Shown: one piece after another, positions 17,464 to 26,361 of the stretch
Numbering within the stretch: the first letter of the stretch is position 1
Layout: each line of letters begins with the position of its first letter
NCBI GenBank assembly: GCA_016779205.1
Contig: JADHOC010000022.1
Coordinates: 26,233-90,232 of the forward strand
Source: Planctomycetota bacterium
GTDB lineage: Bacteria > Planctomycetota > UBA1135 > GCA-002686595
DNA length: 64,000 bases
Direction: 5' to 3'
Notes under the pieces: generated by a model
Database searches by the model: none
What the model was told of the DNA's origin: nothing
Seen by the model: only the letters and a program-made list of their open reading frames with translations
Program-made: the position numbers and the translations under genes

Positions 17464-19074
17464 TCAGCCCTCGCTGGGGGTCTCCTCTTCGAACGCTTCG
17501 GGGAAGTACTTGAGCGCGCTCGTGAGCGGCAACGGTGCCGCCTGGCCGAGCCCGCAGATCGACCCCTCGTTCATCTGCCACGCGGCGTCCGCCGCGTTGG
17601 CCAGGGGCCCGTCGACCGCGTCCCCGCGCGCCTGACGCTCCACCGACTCGCGCAGGTAGCGCGTCCCGATCCGGCACGGCGCGCACTGCCCGCAGCTCTC
17701 GGCCTCGAAGAAGCGCAGCTGCTGGGTCGCCGCCCACCGCATGTCGACGGTGTCGTTCAGGACCACGACCCCCGCCGAGCCGAGCATGGAGCCCAGGCCC
17801 CCGAGGTGGGCGAAGTCCAGGGGGTCGCCGCGCCGATCGGCGGGCAGGAAGCCCGAGCTCGCCCCGCCGGGGCTGAACGCCTTCAGGGTCCCCACGTATC
17901 CGCCGGCCGCCTCCACCAGCTCGTCCAGGGAGACGCCCAGCGGGAGCTCGTAGGTCCCGGGGTTCTGTACGTGGCCGCTCACGCAGTAGAGCTTGGTGCC
18001 CGCCTCGGTCCGACCGAGCCCACGGAACCAGTCCCCGCCGCGCTCGACGATCCCCGGTACGCAGGCGATGGTCTCGACGTTGTGGATCAGGGTCGGCTTG
18101 CCCCACAGCCCGACCTCGACCGGGAACGGCGGCTTGATGCGCGGCATGCCACGCTTGCCTTCGAGGGCCTCGAGGAGCGCGGTCTCCTCGCCGCAGATGT
18201 AGGCGCCGTTGCCCTCGTGGGTGTGGAAGCGGATGTCGCCGTAGACCCCCGACGCGTGGGCGTCCTCGATCATGCGGCGGACGATCCCGAGCGGCACCTC
18301 GAACTCGCCGCGCAGGTAGAGGTAGCAGTCCTTGGCGCCGATGGCGTGGGCCGCGATGGCGAGGCCCTCGAGCACGAGGTCGGGGCGGCGCAGCATGCAC
18401 TCCCGGTCCTTGAAGGTGCCGGGCTCGCCCTCGTCCGCGTTCAGCACGACGAAGCGCTCCCGCTCCGCCTGACCCGCGACGCCGCGCCACTTGATGTGCG
18501 CGGGGAACCCGGCCCCGCCGCGCCCCTGGAGCCCGGAGGCCTCGAGGAGGTCGATGACGCCGTCGGGCCCCAGCTCCGCCGCCGCCTTGAAGGCCGCGCC
18601 CAGCGGAGCCGCTGGCTTGCTGAGGTCGATGGCGAGCTCACCGTCCGCGGCGCCCTCGGGCCCGACCACGCCCGTCCACTCGGTCTCGCCGGGGGCCGCG
18701 GCGCTGTCGAGCTTGGACCAATCACTGCCGGCGGCCTTCACGTCCTCGACGGTCACGTGCGGCATCGTCCGCCGATCGCGGAGCACGGCAGGCGGCACAT
18801 CACAGCCGGCGAGGCAGGAGGCCTCCTCCACCGGGAGGCCCTGGGCCTTCGCCGCATCCAGCACGTCCTGGGCGCCGCCGAGCAGGCAGCTCAGCCCGGT
18901 GCAGACACGCACCTTGGCGTCCGAGCGCGAGAGCATGTGATAGAAGCTCCCGATTCCCCAGACGTGCGCCTCGGGGACGCCCGTCTCCCTCGCGATGTCA
19001 CGGGCCACGCCCTCGAGCAGTCCGCCCGCTTCGCGCAGACGGTCGGGTACGGAGGCAGCGTCGTGTCGGCTCAT
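17464..19074 (-). CDS. fdhB: NAD-dependent formate dehydrogenase beta subunit (NuoE-NuoF fusion)
   Basis: A 536-residue fusion. Residues ~1-110 are a NuoE/thioredoxin-like 2Fe-2S domain (C58, C63, C87, C91), with the N-terminal helices somewhat shortened. Residues ~165-520 are NuoF-like: the GRGGAGFP glycine-rich NADH/FMN motif, VVLNADEGEPGTFKDR, YICGEETALLEALEG, and the 4Fe-4S motif ESCGQCAPCRIGT with a distal SICGLG Cys. It takes electrons from the FdhA iron-sulfur chain to FMN and NAD+ in the cytoplasm. First gene of a two-gene operon; no fdhD, fdhC or membrane anchor is in the window. On the minus strand a CATAAT hexamer lies about 36 bp before the ATG. Confidence 0.94.
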   Translation of the reverse strand: MSRHDAASVPDRLREAGGLLEGVARDIARETGVPEAHVWGIGSFYHMLSRSDAKVRVCTGLSCLLGGAQDVLDAAKAQGLPVEEASCLAGCDVPPAVLRDRRTMPHVTVEDVKAAGSDWSKLDSAAAPGETEWTGVVGPEGAADGELAIDLSKPAAPLGAAFKAAAELGPDGVIDLLEASGLQGRGGAGFPAHIKWRGVAGQAERERFVVLNADEGEPGTFKDRECMLRRPDLVLEGLAIAAHAIGAKDCYLYLRGEFEVPLGIVRRMIEDAHASGVYGDIRFHTHEGNGAYICGEETALLEALEGKRGMPRIKPPFPVEVGLWGKPTLIHNVETIACVPGIVERGGDWFRGLGRTEAGTKLYCVSGHVQNPGTYELPLGVSLDELVEAAGGYVGTLKAFSPGGASSGFLPADRRGDPLDFAHLGGLGSMLGSAGVVVLNDTVDMRWAATQQLRFFEAESCGQCAPCRIGTRYLRESVERQARGDAVDGPLANAADAAWQMNEGSICGLGQAAPLPLTSALKYFPEAFEEETPSEG

Positions 19075-19110
19075 GATGGGTCGGGTCGGTGCGCCGCTCG
19101 GCGCCCCGAC

Positions 19111-19116
19111 ATTATG
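19111..19116 (-). promoter_or_regulatory. Possible -10 element of the fdhBA operon
   Basis: CATAAT on the minus strand is the best match to TATAAT in the space between fdhB and the sialidase gene and lies about 36 bp before the fdhB ATG. No clear -35 hexamer is seen at the usual distance, so this is tentative. Confidence 0.3.
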
Positions 19117-19188
19117 CGTCGGACGGCCCCGCTCCGCTGGACCAGTCTCGCTGCGGGAGCCGAATCCCCGGAGGTTCTCCGAGCCCCC

Positions 19189-21330
19189 TCAGCGCCCGCC
19201 CCGCGACCCATCGTCCAGGGACCCGGGAAACAGCTCGGAAAGGGGCACCCGCTGGAACGTCATGTGCGCCCGGCTCCCCTCGTAGAGGATCCCCACCGTG
19301 GCCCCGTCGATCATCGTCAGGCAGGAGTAGCCCGCCGACTTCCCCTCGTCGAGGAGCAGCCAGCGCTCCTCCGGCCATGACGCCCCACCGTCGCTGGAGG
19401 CGCGGATCGTCATCCGGCGCCGGGGCGCCGCGGGGACCGCGGGGTTGGAGAAGAGCAGCCGGCCGTCGGCCTCCCCGGTGAGCTCCCGCCCCACGTGGAT
19501 CAGGCTCGCCATGCAGACGGGCTCGGTGAGCGCCGACCGCGAGCTCCCGTGGGCCTGCCACGTCACGCCCCCGTCGACCGAGGTGTGCACCGCGCGCGAG
19601 CCCCCGCGGTTGTCTCGCATGTTCAGCATGAGCTCCCCATCGGCGAGCTCCACCACCGCCGACTCGGTCGTATCGGCGCGCGCGCCGACCCCGATGCTCC
19701 AGGTCTCTCCGCCGTCCGCGCTGACGAGCACCGTCGAGTGCGGCGTGCGCCCCTCGCCGGGGCTGAGCTGGTACTGGGCTGGGAAGACGAGGCGCCCATC
19801 GCCCATGGTGATCCCGCGTCCGGGCCCCTGGAGCAGGTAGGACCAGGCGGCGTCCTTGACCATCCCGGTGAGGTTTCGGAGCGGCCCGAAGCTCCGACCG
19901 TCGTCGGTGCTCGTGGCGAGCATGAGCTGACCGGTCTCCTCCGGCGCGAGCCCCGGCCCGCTCCCCCGCCACGCTCGGTCCCCGTGACTCCAAGCCGCCA
20001 GCACGTGGACGTGCCCCCGTTCCCGGTCCACCAGCACGGCGGGGTCGCCCACGCCGTCCCCCCGCCACCCCTCGCCGGGCCCCTGGGACATGATCACCTC
20101 CATGGGTGACCAGGACCGCCCCCCGTCCTCGCTCCGGGAGCAGCCGACGTCGATGCGACCGGGCAGGTCACCCCAGCCGTTCCATCGGATGTCGTACACC
20201 GCGATCAGGGTCCCCCTGGGCGTCGTGACCAGGCCGGGGATCCTGTAGGCCCGGGAGCCTCCGGAGCCCGCGCTGCGGAGCGCGAGGCCGAGGCGTTGGA
20301 CGGGGTCCGGGCTGGGATCCTCCACCTGGACCTCGGCGCCTCCGACCGTGACCGACTGAACCCTCGCGTCCACCCGGCCGTCCAGGTCCGCGTCCGCCGA
20401 CGGCGCCACCGAGATCCAGAACACGTTGCGGCCCGGCGCGAGCGCCCGGCGGCCGCGCACGGTGTACACACGGGAGGGATCCTCGCCCGGCCGCCGCGCC
20501 GCCCCGAACCGATCGCCCTCGCCGAAGACCTCGTCCGGTCGATCGTAGCTGAGCTCGAGGCTGGAGCCGCCCTGGAAGACCTCCACGCGCTGCAGCTGAT
20601 CCGGGCTGGAGGTCCCGCCGAGGTCGAAGCGGATCGCCTCGAGCTCGAGGGGCGCGAGGAGCCCTCGGGTCTCCACCTCCACCGCGAGGATGGGGTTCAG
20701 GTCGTTCCCCACGAGCACGGGCGAGACCGGCTGGCGCGCTCGACATCCCACGATGACCATCGGCCGCGCCGGCTCGAGCACCACATCGTCGATCAGGACC
20801 CCCTTGCCTGGCGGCGACGTGCACCGAACCCGGAGCCCGTCCGCCCCCCGGGGCAGCACGGCGGAGACCTCCGTACGGAAGCCACCGATGACCACCTCGT
20901 CCGAGGCGTCCAGGAGCGCGGACCACTCCCCCCCCACGCGGACCGCCAGGGTGAACTCGAAGGGAGCGGCGCGGGTCCAGCGCTCCGCCCAGAGGCTCAC
21001 GCGGCCAGCGCCGCCCAGGTCCTCGAAGTCCAGCTCGACCTCGCACCGTTCGCCGCCGGTCAGGTGCAGGCTGCGAGCGCCGGACCGGACATGCTCGCTT
21101 TGGATCGCCGCCACCCCATGGGTCACTCTCCAGGTGCCCAGCGTTGACGCCAGCTCCGAGAATGGCCCGAGGCGAGCCCCCTCGAAGCCCCCGTCGACCT
21201 GCGCCTCCGCGGCGCGCCCCTGCGCGTGCCCGCCGCTCGCCAGCGAAGGCACCCCGGAGGCGAGCCCGACGGAATCCAGCTGCGGCGCGACGGCGAGGAC
21301 CGCCAGGGGAGTGAGGATCGGCATCAACAT
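19189..21330 (-). CDS. Secreted exo-sialidase (BNR/Asp-box neuraminidase)
   Basis: About 713 residues from the ATG at 21330 (MLMPILTPLAVLAVAPQ, a weak signal peptide); an in-frame TTG at 21372 gives an unlikely basic extension. The N-terminal third contains a lectin-like beta domain and a BNR-associated N-terminal domain (DLNPILAVEVETRG). The catalytic six-bladed propeller starts at the YRIP motif (YRIPGLVTTPRGTLIAVYD) and carries five Asp boxes of the S-x-D-G-G-x-x-W type (SEDGGRSW, STDDGRSF, SADGGETW, SVDGGVTW, SSDGGASW). The nucleophile-side segment SAGYSCLTM and TTESAVVELADGELMLNMR provide the expected Tyr and Glu. GH33-like activity (EC 3.2.1.18) is likely: release of terminal sialic acids from glycoconjugates. 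It is monocistronic and divergent from the metalloprotease gene. Confidence 0.9.
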   Translation of the reverse strand: MLMPILTPLAVLAVAPQLDSVGLASGVPSLASGGHAQGRAAEAQVDGGFEGARLGPFSELASTLGTWRVTHGVAAIQSEHVRSGARSLHLTGGERCEVELDFEDLGGAGRVSLWAERWTRAAPFEFTLAVRVGGEWSALLDASDEVVIGGFRTEVSAVLPRGADGLRVRCTSPPGKGVLIDDVVLEPARPMVIVGCRARQPVSPVLVGNDLNPILAVEVETRGLLAPLELEAIRFDLGGTSSPDQLQRVEVFQGGSSLELSYDRPDEVFGEGDRFGAARRPGEDPSRVYTVRGRRALAPGRNVFWISVAPSADADLDGRVDARVQSVTVGGAEVQVEDPSPDPVQRLGLALRSAGSGGSRAYRIPGLVTTPRGTLIAVYDIRWNGWGDLPGRIDVGCSRSEDGGRSWSPMEVIMSQGPGEGWRGDGVGDPAVLVDRERGHVHVLAAWSHGDRAWRGSGPGLAPEETGQLMLATSTDDGRSFGPLRNLTGMVKDAAWSYLLQGPGRGITMGDGRLVFPAQYQLSPGEGRTPHSTVLVSADGGETWSIGVGARADTTESAVVELADGELMLNMRDNRGGSRAVHTSVDGGVTWQAHGSSRSALTEPVCMASLIHVGRELTGEADGRLLFSNPAVPAAPRRRMTIRASSDGGASWPEERWLLLDEGKSAGYSCLTMIDGATVGILYEGSRAHMTFQRVPLSELFPGSLDDGSRGGR

Positions 21331-21677
21331 GCGGACCAGAATGCCGCCGCCTCGCCTGAGGTCGGGCAGCAAGGACGCCGTCTACGCGTGAGAATCCCGT
21401 GAGATTGCCTCGCACCTGGAGAGGAGCGCCCGGTGAGCGGGCCGCGGCGGAATCCGCCGCGAAGTGGCCTGTTGCGCCCAAGACGAGGGGTTCCGGCGCT
21501 TGGGGGAGCCACGGGGAACCCCAGCCCCGCCGACTGCGTCCATCTGGGACGCCGCGGTCCCTGGCGCCACGAGGCTCGAGGACCGCGTATTTTTTAGGGG
21601 GGCGATTCTCCGCCACCCTCGCGGGCAGCGGCGTCCTCTGACGCCTTGCTCCCAACCGTCCGGCCTGATCTTCTCGA
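21331..21677. other. 347-bp divergent intergenic region with one AT-rich island
   Basis: This lies between the divergent sialidase and metalloprotease genes. I see no convincing ORF. The only compositional outlier is TATTTTTTAG at 21588-21597, about 80 bp before the metalloprotease ATG, conspicuous in this GC-rich sequence. It could be part of a promoter for the plus-strand gene, but no matching -35 box is evident. Confidence 0.4.
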
Positions 21678-23642
21678 ATGCTGTCGATTCTCACGACCCT
21701 CGCTCTCGCCGCCGCACCCCAAGCGGTCGACCCCATCGGCAGCCTCCAGCGGCTCGCCATTCCGACCGACCCCGAGGGCACTGTCGTGATCTCGGTCGAG
21801 CTCGACGGCCAGCCCGCGGACCTCGTCCTCGAGCGCCACTCGCTCCGCGCCGGAGACTTCCAGCTGCTGGTCTCCCGGCCCGACGGATCCGTGGCCCCCA
21901 TGCCGGCGCCGCGCCCCAACACCTGGCGAGGCGAGGTCCCCGGGTGGCCTGACACCATCGTGACCGCGACCATCAACCACGAGGGCCTCTCGGCGATCGT
22001 GGCCGACTACGCCACGGACCGCGAGTGGCAGATCCAGCCGGCTGCGGGCATGCCCGCCGGGACCTATTCGGTGGCGCGCTCCAGCGACCTCCCGGTCACC
22101 GGTGGCGTGTGCGGCGTGGGCAACCAGGTCGGGTTCCAGGGCTCCAACACGGGCCCCGCCACCAGCAACCTCGGCACGGGCCTCCAGCTCTGCGAGGTCG
22201 CCTTCGACGCGGACTTCGAGTTCTTCCAGCGCAACGGCAACAGCGTTCAGGCCACGATCGATGACATCGAACGGATCATGAACCGGGTCGACACGATCTA
22301 TGTGCGCGACGTGGACGTGACGATCCAGCTGACGGGCATCGTGGTGCGGAGCACCTCCGCGGATCCCTACACGAGCAACGACGCCGGCCAGCTCCTCGAC
22401 CAGTTCCGCAACCACTGGAACCAGAACTTCACCGGCATCCGCCGCGACCTCGCCCACCTCTTCACCGGGCGGAACGTCAACGGCGGCACGATTGGCGTCG
22501 CGTACCTCGGCGTGGTCTGCAGCCAGACCGTCGGCTACGGGCTCTCGGAGTCCCGGTTCACCAACAACCTGGTGAACCGCACGGGCCTCACCTCCCACGA
22601 GATGGGCCACAACTTCAACTCGAACCACTGCGACGGCAACGGGGACTGCCGGATCATGTGCTCCGGCCTCGGGGGATGTAACAACGACGTCTCGCGCTTC
22701 GGGACCGCCAGCGCGAACGGCATCCGCAACTACGCCATCAGCCGCGGGTGCCTCCTGGACCTCTCCCCGCCCCTGGCGCTGCCCGTGGTGGACGAGTTCC
22801 CCGCGACCCAGCTGAACCGGGACATCTGGATCAGCTTCCAGGGCACGGAGATCACCAACGCCGCCGTCAACGAGCCCTCTGCTCCGTACTCGATCCGCCT
22901 GAACGCGCTGAGCAACTCCACGCTCAAGGACGACCGGCTGATCTCCAACAAGCTCCTGCTCGCCGGCCTGAACAACGCTTCGGTCTCGTTCTATTCCCAG
23001 CACCGCGGGGTCCCCGCGGGGGGCGCCATCGACGTCGAGATCCTCGACTCGAACAACGACTGGATCCTGCTCGAGCGCGTCGTCTCCGACGGTGTCGATG
23101 AGAGCAACTTCAACTTCCACCAGATCGCGGTGCCGGCCGGCGCGTACTTCGACGAGGCCCAGATCCGCATCACCGCGGACGTGGATAGCGGCAGCCAGAA
23201 CTGGTACATCGACGACTTCGAGGTGTCCGACAACACCTGCGGGGGCGTGTCCAACTACTGCTTCGCCAACCCGAACTCGGTCAGCATCAACGGCGCGAAC
23301 ATCTCCATCCTCGGGAGCACCAGCCTCGCGGCCAACGACCTCACGTTCCTGACCGCGAGCTGCCCGACCCTCAGCTTCGGCATCTACATCTTCGGGGACC
23401 AGCAGACCCAGGTCTTCCTGGGCAACGGCTTCCTCTGCGTGAGCGGCAGCCCGGTGTACCGACTGGGCATCGCCCAGGCCGACATCTTCGGGACGAGCTT
23501 CCTCACGATCGACAACCAGAACCTCCCCGGGGGCCTGCTCCTCAGCCCCGGCGACACCTACAACGCGCAGCTGTGGTACCGCGACTCGGTCGGTGCCGGC
23601 TTCAACCTCAGCAACGGCATCGAGGTCAACTTCTGCCCCTGA
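21678..23642 (+). CDS. Secreted M12-like zinc metalloprotease with lineage-type C-terminal domain
   Basis: A 654-residue exported protein (signal peptide MLSILTTLALAAAPQA). The metzincin site HEMGHNFNSNHCDG (H307, E308, H311, H317) is preceded by a short propeptide-like domain and followed by a Cys-rich Met-turn region (CRIMCSGLGGC). Residues ~370-520 form a beta-sandwich with DNNASVSFYSQ-like strands and a YIDDFEVSDN end, resembling choice-of-anchor/MAM-like modules. Residues ~525-654 are the recurrent domain: SNYCFANPNSVSINGANIS, NDLTFLTASC, FLCVSGSPVYRLG, GDTYNAQLWYRD and a final FNLSNGIEVNF. It is the second such protease here but not a recent duplicate of the 1845-4403 protein, because the propeptide and middle regions differ. 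A strong terminator follows. Confidence 0.88.
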   Translation: MLSILTTLALAAAPQAVDPIGSLQRLAIPTDPEGTVVISVELDGQPADLVLERHSLRAGDFQLLVSRPDGSVAPMPAPRPNTWRGEVPGWPDTIVTATINHEGLSAIVADYATDREWQIQPAAGMPAGTYSVARSSDLPVTGGVCGVGNQVGFQGSNTGPATSNLGTGLQLCEVAFDADFEFFQRNGNSVQATIDDIERIMNRVDTIYVRDVDVTIQLTGIVVRSTSADPYTSNDAGQLLDQFRNHWNQNFTGIRRDLAHLFTGRNVNGGTIGVAYLGVVCSQTVGYGLSESRFTNNLVNRTGLTSHEMGHNFNSNHCDGNGDCRIMCSGLGGCNNDVSRFGTASANGIRNYAISRGCLLDLSPPLALPVVDEFPATQLNRDIWISFQGTEITNAAVNEPSAPYSIRLNALSNSTLKDDRLISNKLLLAGLNNASVSFYSQHRGVPAGGAIDVEILDSNNDWILLERVVSDGVDESNFNFHQIAVPAGAYFDEAQIRITADVDSGSQNWYIDDFEVSDNTCGGVSNYCFANPNSVSINGANISILGSTSLAANDLTFLTASCPTLSFGIYIFGDQQTQVFLGNGFLCVSGSPVYRLGIAQADIFGTSFLTIDNQNLPGGLLLSPGDTYNAQLWYRDSVGAGFNLSNGIEVNFCP

Positions 23643-23663
23643 TCCTGGCGCCCACGCCCCATC

Positions 23664-23699
23664 GAGAGCCCCCGGCGGATCCTTCCGCCGGGGGCTCTC
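23664..23699 (+). terminator. Intrinsic-type terminator hairpin after the metalloprotease gene
   Basis: A perfect 16-bp stem (23664-23679 with 23684-23699) closed by the tetraloop TCCT, 22 bp after the stop codon. Only a short pyrimidine tract follows (CTCGTCTG), so the U-tract is weak, as often in GC-rich genomes. Confidence 0.75.
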
Positions 23700-23785
23700 C
23701 TCGTCTGCGACGATCCTGCCGCTGGCGGCCCGCAGGATGTGCTACATCTCTCCGGCAGCGCCGCCTCCCCTGCGGCCCCTCCCCC

Positions 23786-24364
23786 ATGAAGAAGCTCTCC
23801 CTGGTCCTGATCTCCCTCGCCCTCTTGGCCGGCGCCACCGCCACCCTCGGCGGCTGCTCGTCGACCATCGAGAATCGCGACCCCTCCGGCGAGCCGTTCC
23901 CCTCGGTGGAGGCCACCTCCCTGGCGGGCGAGACGGTCCGGATCCCCGAGGACTTCGCCGGCGCCCCGGTGCTCCTGCTCGTCGGCTACGTCCAGGGCTC
24001 CCAGTTTGACATCGATCGGTGGCTCTACGGTGCCATCGACGCCGACCTCGAGGTCGCCCTGCGGGAGGTCCCCGCCGCCCGGGGCGCCGCCGCGAGCCTC
24101 GCCAAGGGCTTCATCGACTCTGGCATGCAGCGCGGGATCCCCAAGGACGAGTGGGGCGCGGTCACCACGACCTACGGGGACGCGGCGGAGGCCATCGGGC
24201 AGTTCACCGGGACAGAGCGCCCCCGGAACGCCCGGGTCCTGCTCCTCGACGCCAACGGCATCGTGCGGTGGTTCTACGACCAGGGCTACTCCGCCCTGAA
24301 GCTCAAGGGCCTCGAGGCCGCCCTGGAGGGCGTCACCCCGGCGGCGGACGTCGACGCCGACTGA
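23786..24364 (+). CDS. Thioredoxin-fold lipoprotein without CxxC (ATP10/redoxin-like)
   Basis: A 192-residue lipoprotein (MKKLSLVLISLALLAGATATLGGC; lipobox LGGC). The mature part has the order of a thioredoxin-like fold: PFPSVEATSLAGETVRIPEDF, then APVLLLVGYVQGSQFDIDRW, and a C-terminal NARVLLLDANGIVRWFYDQG, as in AhpC/redoxin and ATP10-type proteins. The redox CxxC is absent (GYVQGSQF replaces it), so thiol chemistry at that site is not expected. The ATG at 23786 fits the lipoprotein leader; longer upstream frames overlap the terminator. The gene lies 26 bp before oxyR on the same strand and may share its transcript. The role is unknown; chaperone-like or non-catalytic function is an inference. 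Confidence 0.65.
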   Translation: MKKLSLVLISLALLAGATATLGGCSSTIENRDPSGEPFPSVEATSLAGETVRIPEDFAGAPVLLLVGYVQGSQFDIDRWLYGAIDADLEVALREVPAARGAAASLAKGFIDSGMQRGIPKDEWGAVTTTYGDAAEAIGQFTGTERPRNARVLLLDANGIVRWFYDQGYSALKLKGLEAALEGVTPAADVDAD

Positions 24365-24390
24365 GGGGCGAGAGCCCCCCCCACTGAACC

Positions 24391-25293
24391 ATGGAACGCC
24401 CCTCCATCCGGCAGCTCGAGTACCTCGTCGCCGTCGCGGACCACCTCAACTTCCGCGAGGCTGCCGCCTCGTGCAACGTGACCCAGCCGGCCCTAAGCAC
24501 CCAGCTTCAACAGCTGGAGGCGCTCCTGGGGGTGCAGCTCTTCGAGCGCGACACCCGCCGCGTGGTCGCCACCGCCGCGGGCCTCAAGCTCGCCCAGGAG
24601 GCGCGCGGGATCCTCTCGGCCACCGACCACCTGCTGGACTCGGCCCGGGCCGCCGGGGAGCCGCTCTCGGGCAGGCTCCGCCTCGGCGTGATCCCCACGG
24701 TCGCCCCCTACCTGCTGCCCTCCGTGGTGCAGGCCACCCGCGACGCCCACCCCGACCTGGTCCTGCTGCTGCAGGAGGACCAGACGGACCGCATCGTCCA
24801 GCGCCTCCACTCCGGCGAGCTCGACCTCCTGCTGCTCGCCCTCGACGTGGACCTGCGCGGCGCGGCCGAGCTGGCCCTCTTCAGCGACCCCTTCGTGCTG
24901 GCCTGCCCGACGGGCCACCCCCTCGCCTCGAGGGAGGTGCTGGCCGAGTCGGACCTCGACGGGGAGTCCGTGCTCCTGCTGGAGGAGGGCCACTGCCTCC
25001 GCGACCACGCGCTGCCTATCTGCAAGTCAGCGGGCATGACCGAGTACGCCGACTTCCGCGCCACGAGCCTGGGGACGCTGCTCCAGATGGTGGGCGCCGG
25101 GCTCGGCGTGACCCTCGTCCCGGAGATGGCCGTCGCGGGCGAGAGCAACTGCAACCCGAGCGTGGCCTTCAGGCCGTTCGACGAGGGCGGTCCGTCCCGC
25201 TCCATCGGCGTCGCCTGGCGCAAGAGCTCGGCCCGCGAGGCGGAGTTCAGGGACCTGGCGGAGACCATCCGCGCGGCGCACCTGGCGAGCTGA
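24391..25293 (+). CDS. oxyR: OxyR-type hydrogen-peroxide-sensing LysR regulator
   Basis: A 300-residue LysR protein: winged HTH at residues 5-63 (SIRQLEYLVAVADHLNFREAA then TQPALSTQLQQLEALLG), linker helix to ~90, then the periplasmic-binding-like effector domain. The segment LLEEGHCLRDHALPICKSAG contains C202 and C211 with the same context and nine-residue spacing as C199 and C208 of E. coli OxyR, so disulfide-switch peroxide sensing is expected. It would activate peroxide-defence genes; none of the usual partners (katG, ahpC) lies in the window. Immediately upstream is the thioredoxin-fold lipoprotein gene; downstream is a convergent DUF2891 gene, 15 bp away. Confidence 0.93.
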   Translation: MERPSIRQLEYLVAVADHLNFREAAASCNVTQPALSTQLQQLEALLGVQLFERDTRRVVATAAGLKLAQEARGILSATDHLLDSARAAGEPLSGRLRLGVIPTVAPYLLPSVVQATRDAHPDLVLLLQEDQTDRIVQRLHSGELDLLLLALDVDLRGAAELALFSDPFVLACPTGHPLASREVLAESDLDGESVLLLEEGHCLRDHALPICKSAGMTEYADFRATSLGTLLQMVGAGLGVTLVPEMAVAGESNCNPSVAFRPFDEGGPSRSIGVAWRKSSAREAEFRDLAETIRAAHLAS

Positions 25294-25308
25294 GCGGGCC
25301 GCTGGCCC

Positions 25309-26361
25309 TCAGGGCGAGGCGACCCCCGCCAGGTAGAAGTTCAGCCAGATGAACTGCGGCATCCAGTGGGACACCACGGCGAAGTCGCCGTCCCACAGCT
25401 CCCTGCGGCCGAGCAGTTCCGCGAGGGCCCGGTCCAGCTCCGCCGCCGCCGCAGGATCCTCTGCCGCGCGGAGGGCCAGCGGCCAGAGCCGCGAGGCGTG
25501 CACCCCGAGCAGGTGGGTCGTCCGCATGGTCACCTCGGCGGGGAGCACCTCCCGCCGATCGAGGACGTAGGGCGCCAGCGGCGGGTCGAAGGGCTCGACC
25601 GAGTCCACGAGGTAGCCGAGGGTCGGGACCCACAGGAACTCGAAGGAGCGCGGGTCCACGGGCGTGACGAGCTGCTCGCGCCACGGGTCGAGTCGCTCCT
25701 CCCGCATCCGGGTGAGCCGCGCCCCGGCGCCCTCGGTGACCGGGCCCGCGGCCATGACCTGGTACCAGGTGAAGGCCCAGGAGGAGTAGTAGCCGATCAC
25801 CCCCCGCCCCTCCAGGCGGCGGTCCCCCTCAAGCTCGGGGAACGGGGCCTGGTCGAGGACCTCCAGGAGCGCACGCTCGGTCTCCTCCCGGAAGGCACGG
25901 GTGGACGGGGCCACGGCCCTGTGGCGCTCCAGCTCCGCGAGCAGCCGCAGGAGCCAGCACTGGCCGTAGCTGTAGGTCAGGCGGCCCCCGAGGCCAGCTT
26001 CCGCCAGCCGCGCCCGCTCCCCTGCCAGGGCCTCGTCAGAGAGCCGCTCCAGGATCCGCGCCGCGCGCTCCACGTCCCCGTCGCGCCGCGCCTGGGTCAG
26101 GAGCGCCCAGTGGGCGAAGATGCAGGAGTGCCAGTCGTAGGAGCCCCCGAACAGGGACTCCCCGGCGGCCCGGCTGACCATGTTGGCGCTGGGCTCGGTG
26201 CGATCGAGGCCGGCCTCCATCACGTCGAGGAGGTCGGGCAGGTAGGAGGCCGAGGTCGGGAGCCCTGCGGGGACCATCGCGGGAGGCATCGAAGGGGGCG
26301 CGCTACAGGCGAGGGCGGCCCACGCGAGGGCCGCCCCCGGAAGGAGTCGGGACCAGCTCAC
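25309..26361 (-). CDS. DUF2891 family lipoprotein
   Basis: A 350-residue predicted lipoprotein (leader LLPGAALAWAALAC, lipobox AALAC). The signature FGGSYDWHSCIFAHWALL matches DUF2891 (typically FxGCYDWHSAVHGHW), an alpha/alpha-toroid-like all-helical family of unknown function. Other family-like segments are GQCWLLRLLAEL and SSWAFTWYQVMAAGP. Its ATG overlaps the end of the RND transporter gene by 4 bp, so it is the last cistron of the efflux operon. Whether it takes part in efflux or is just co-expressed is unknown. Confidence 0.78.
   Translation of the reverse strand: MSWSRLLPGAALAWAALACSAPPSMPPAMVPAGLPTSASYLPDLLDVMEAGLDRTEPSANMVSRAAGESLFGGSYDWHSCIFAHWALLTQARRDGDVERAARILERLSDEALAGERARLAEAGLGGRLTYSYGQCWLLRLLAELERHRAVAPSTRAFREETERALLEVLDQAPFPELEGDRRLEGRGVIGYYSSWAFTWYQVMAAGPVTEGAGARLTRMREERLDPWREQLVTPVDPRSFEFLWVPTLGYLVDSVEPFDPPLAPYVLDRREVLPAEVTMRTTHLLGVHASRLWPLALRAAEDPAAAAELDRALAELLGRRELWDGDFAVVSHWMPQFIWLNFYLAGVASP

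Noticed and set aside
15667..19380. Very long plus-strand ORF (1237 codons) antisense to fdhBA
   Set aside because: It mirrors the codon pattern of the real genes; the translation is rich in Arg/Gly/Val/His with no family motif. GC-rich DNA commonly leaves the opposite frame free of stops.
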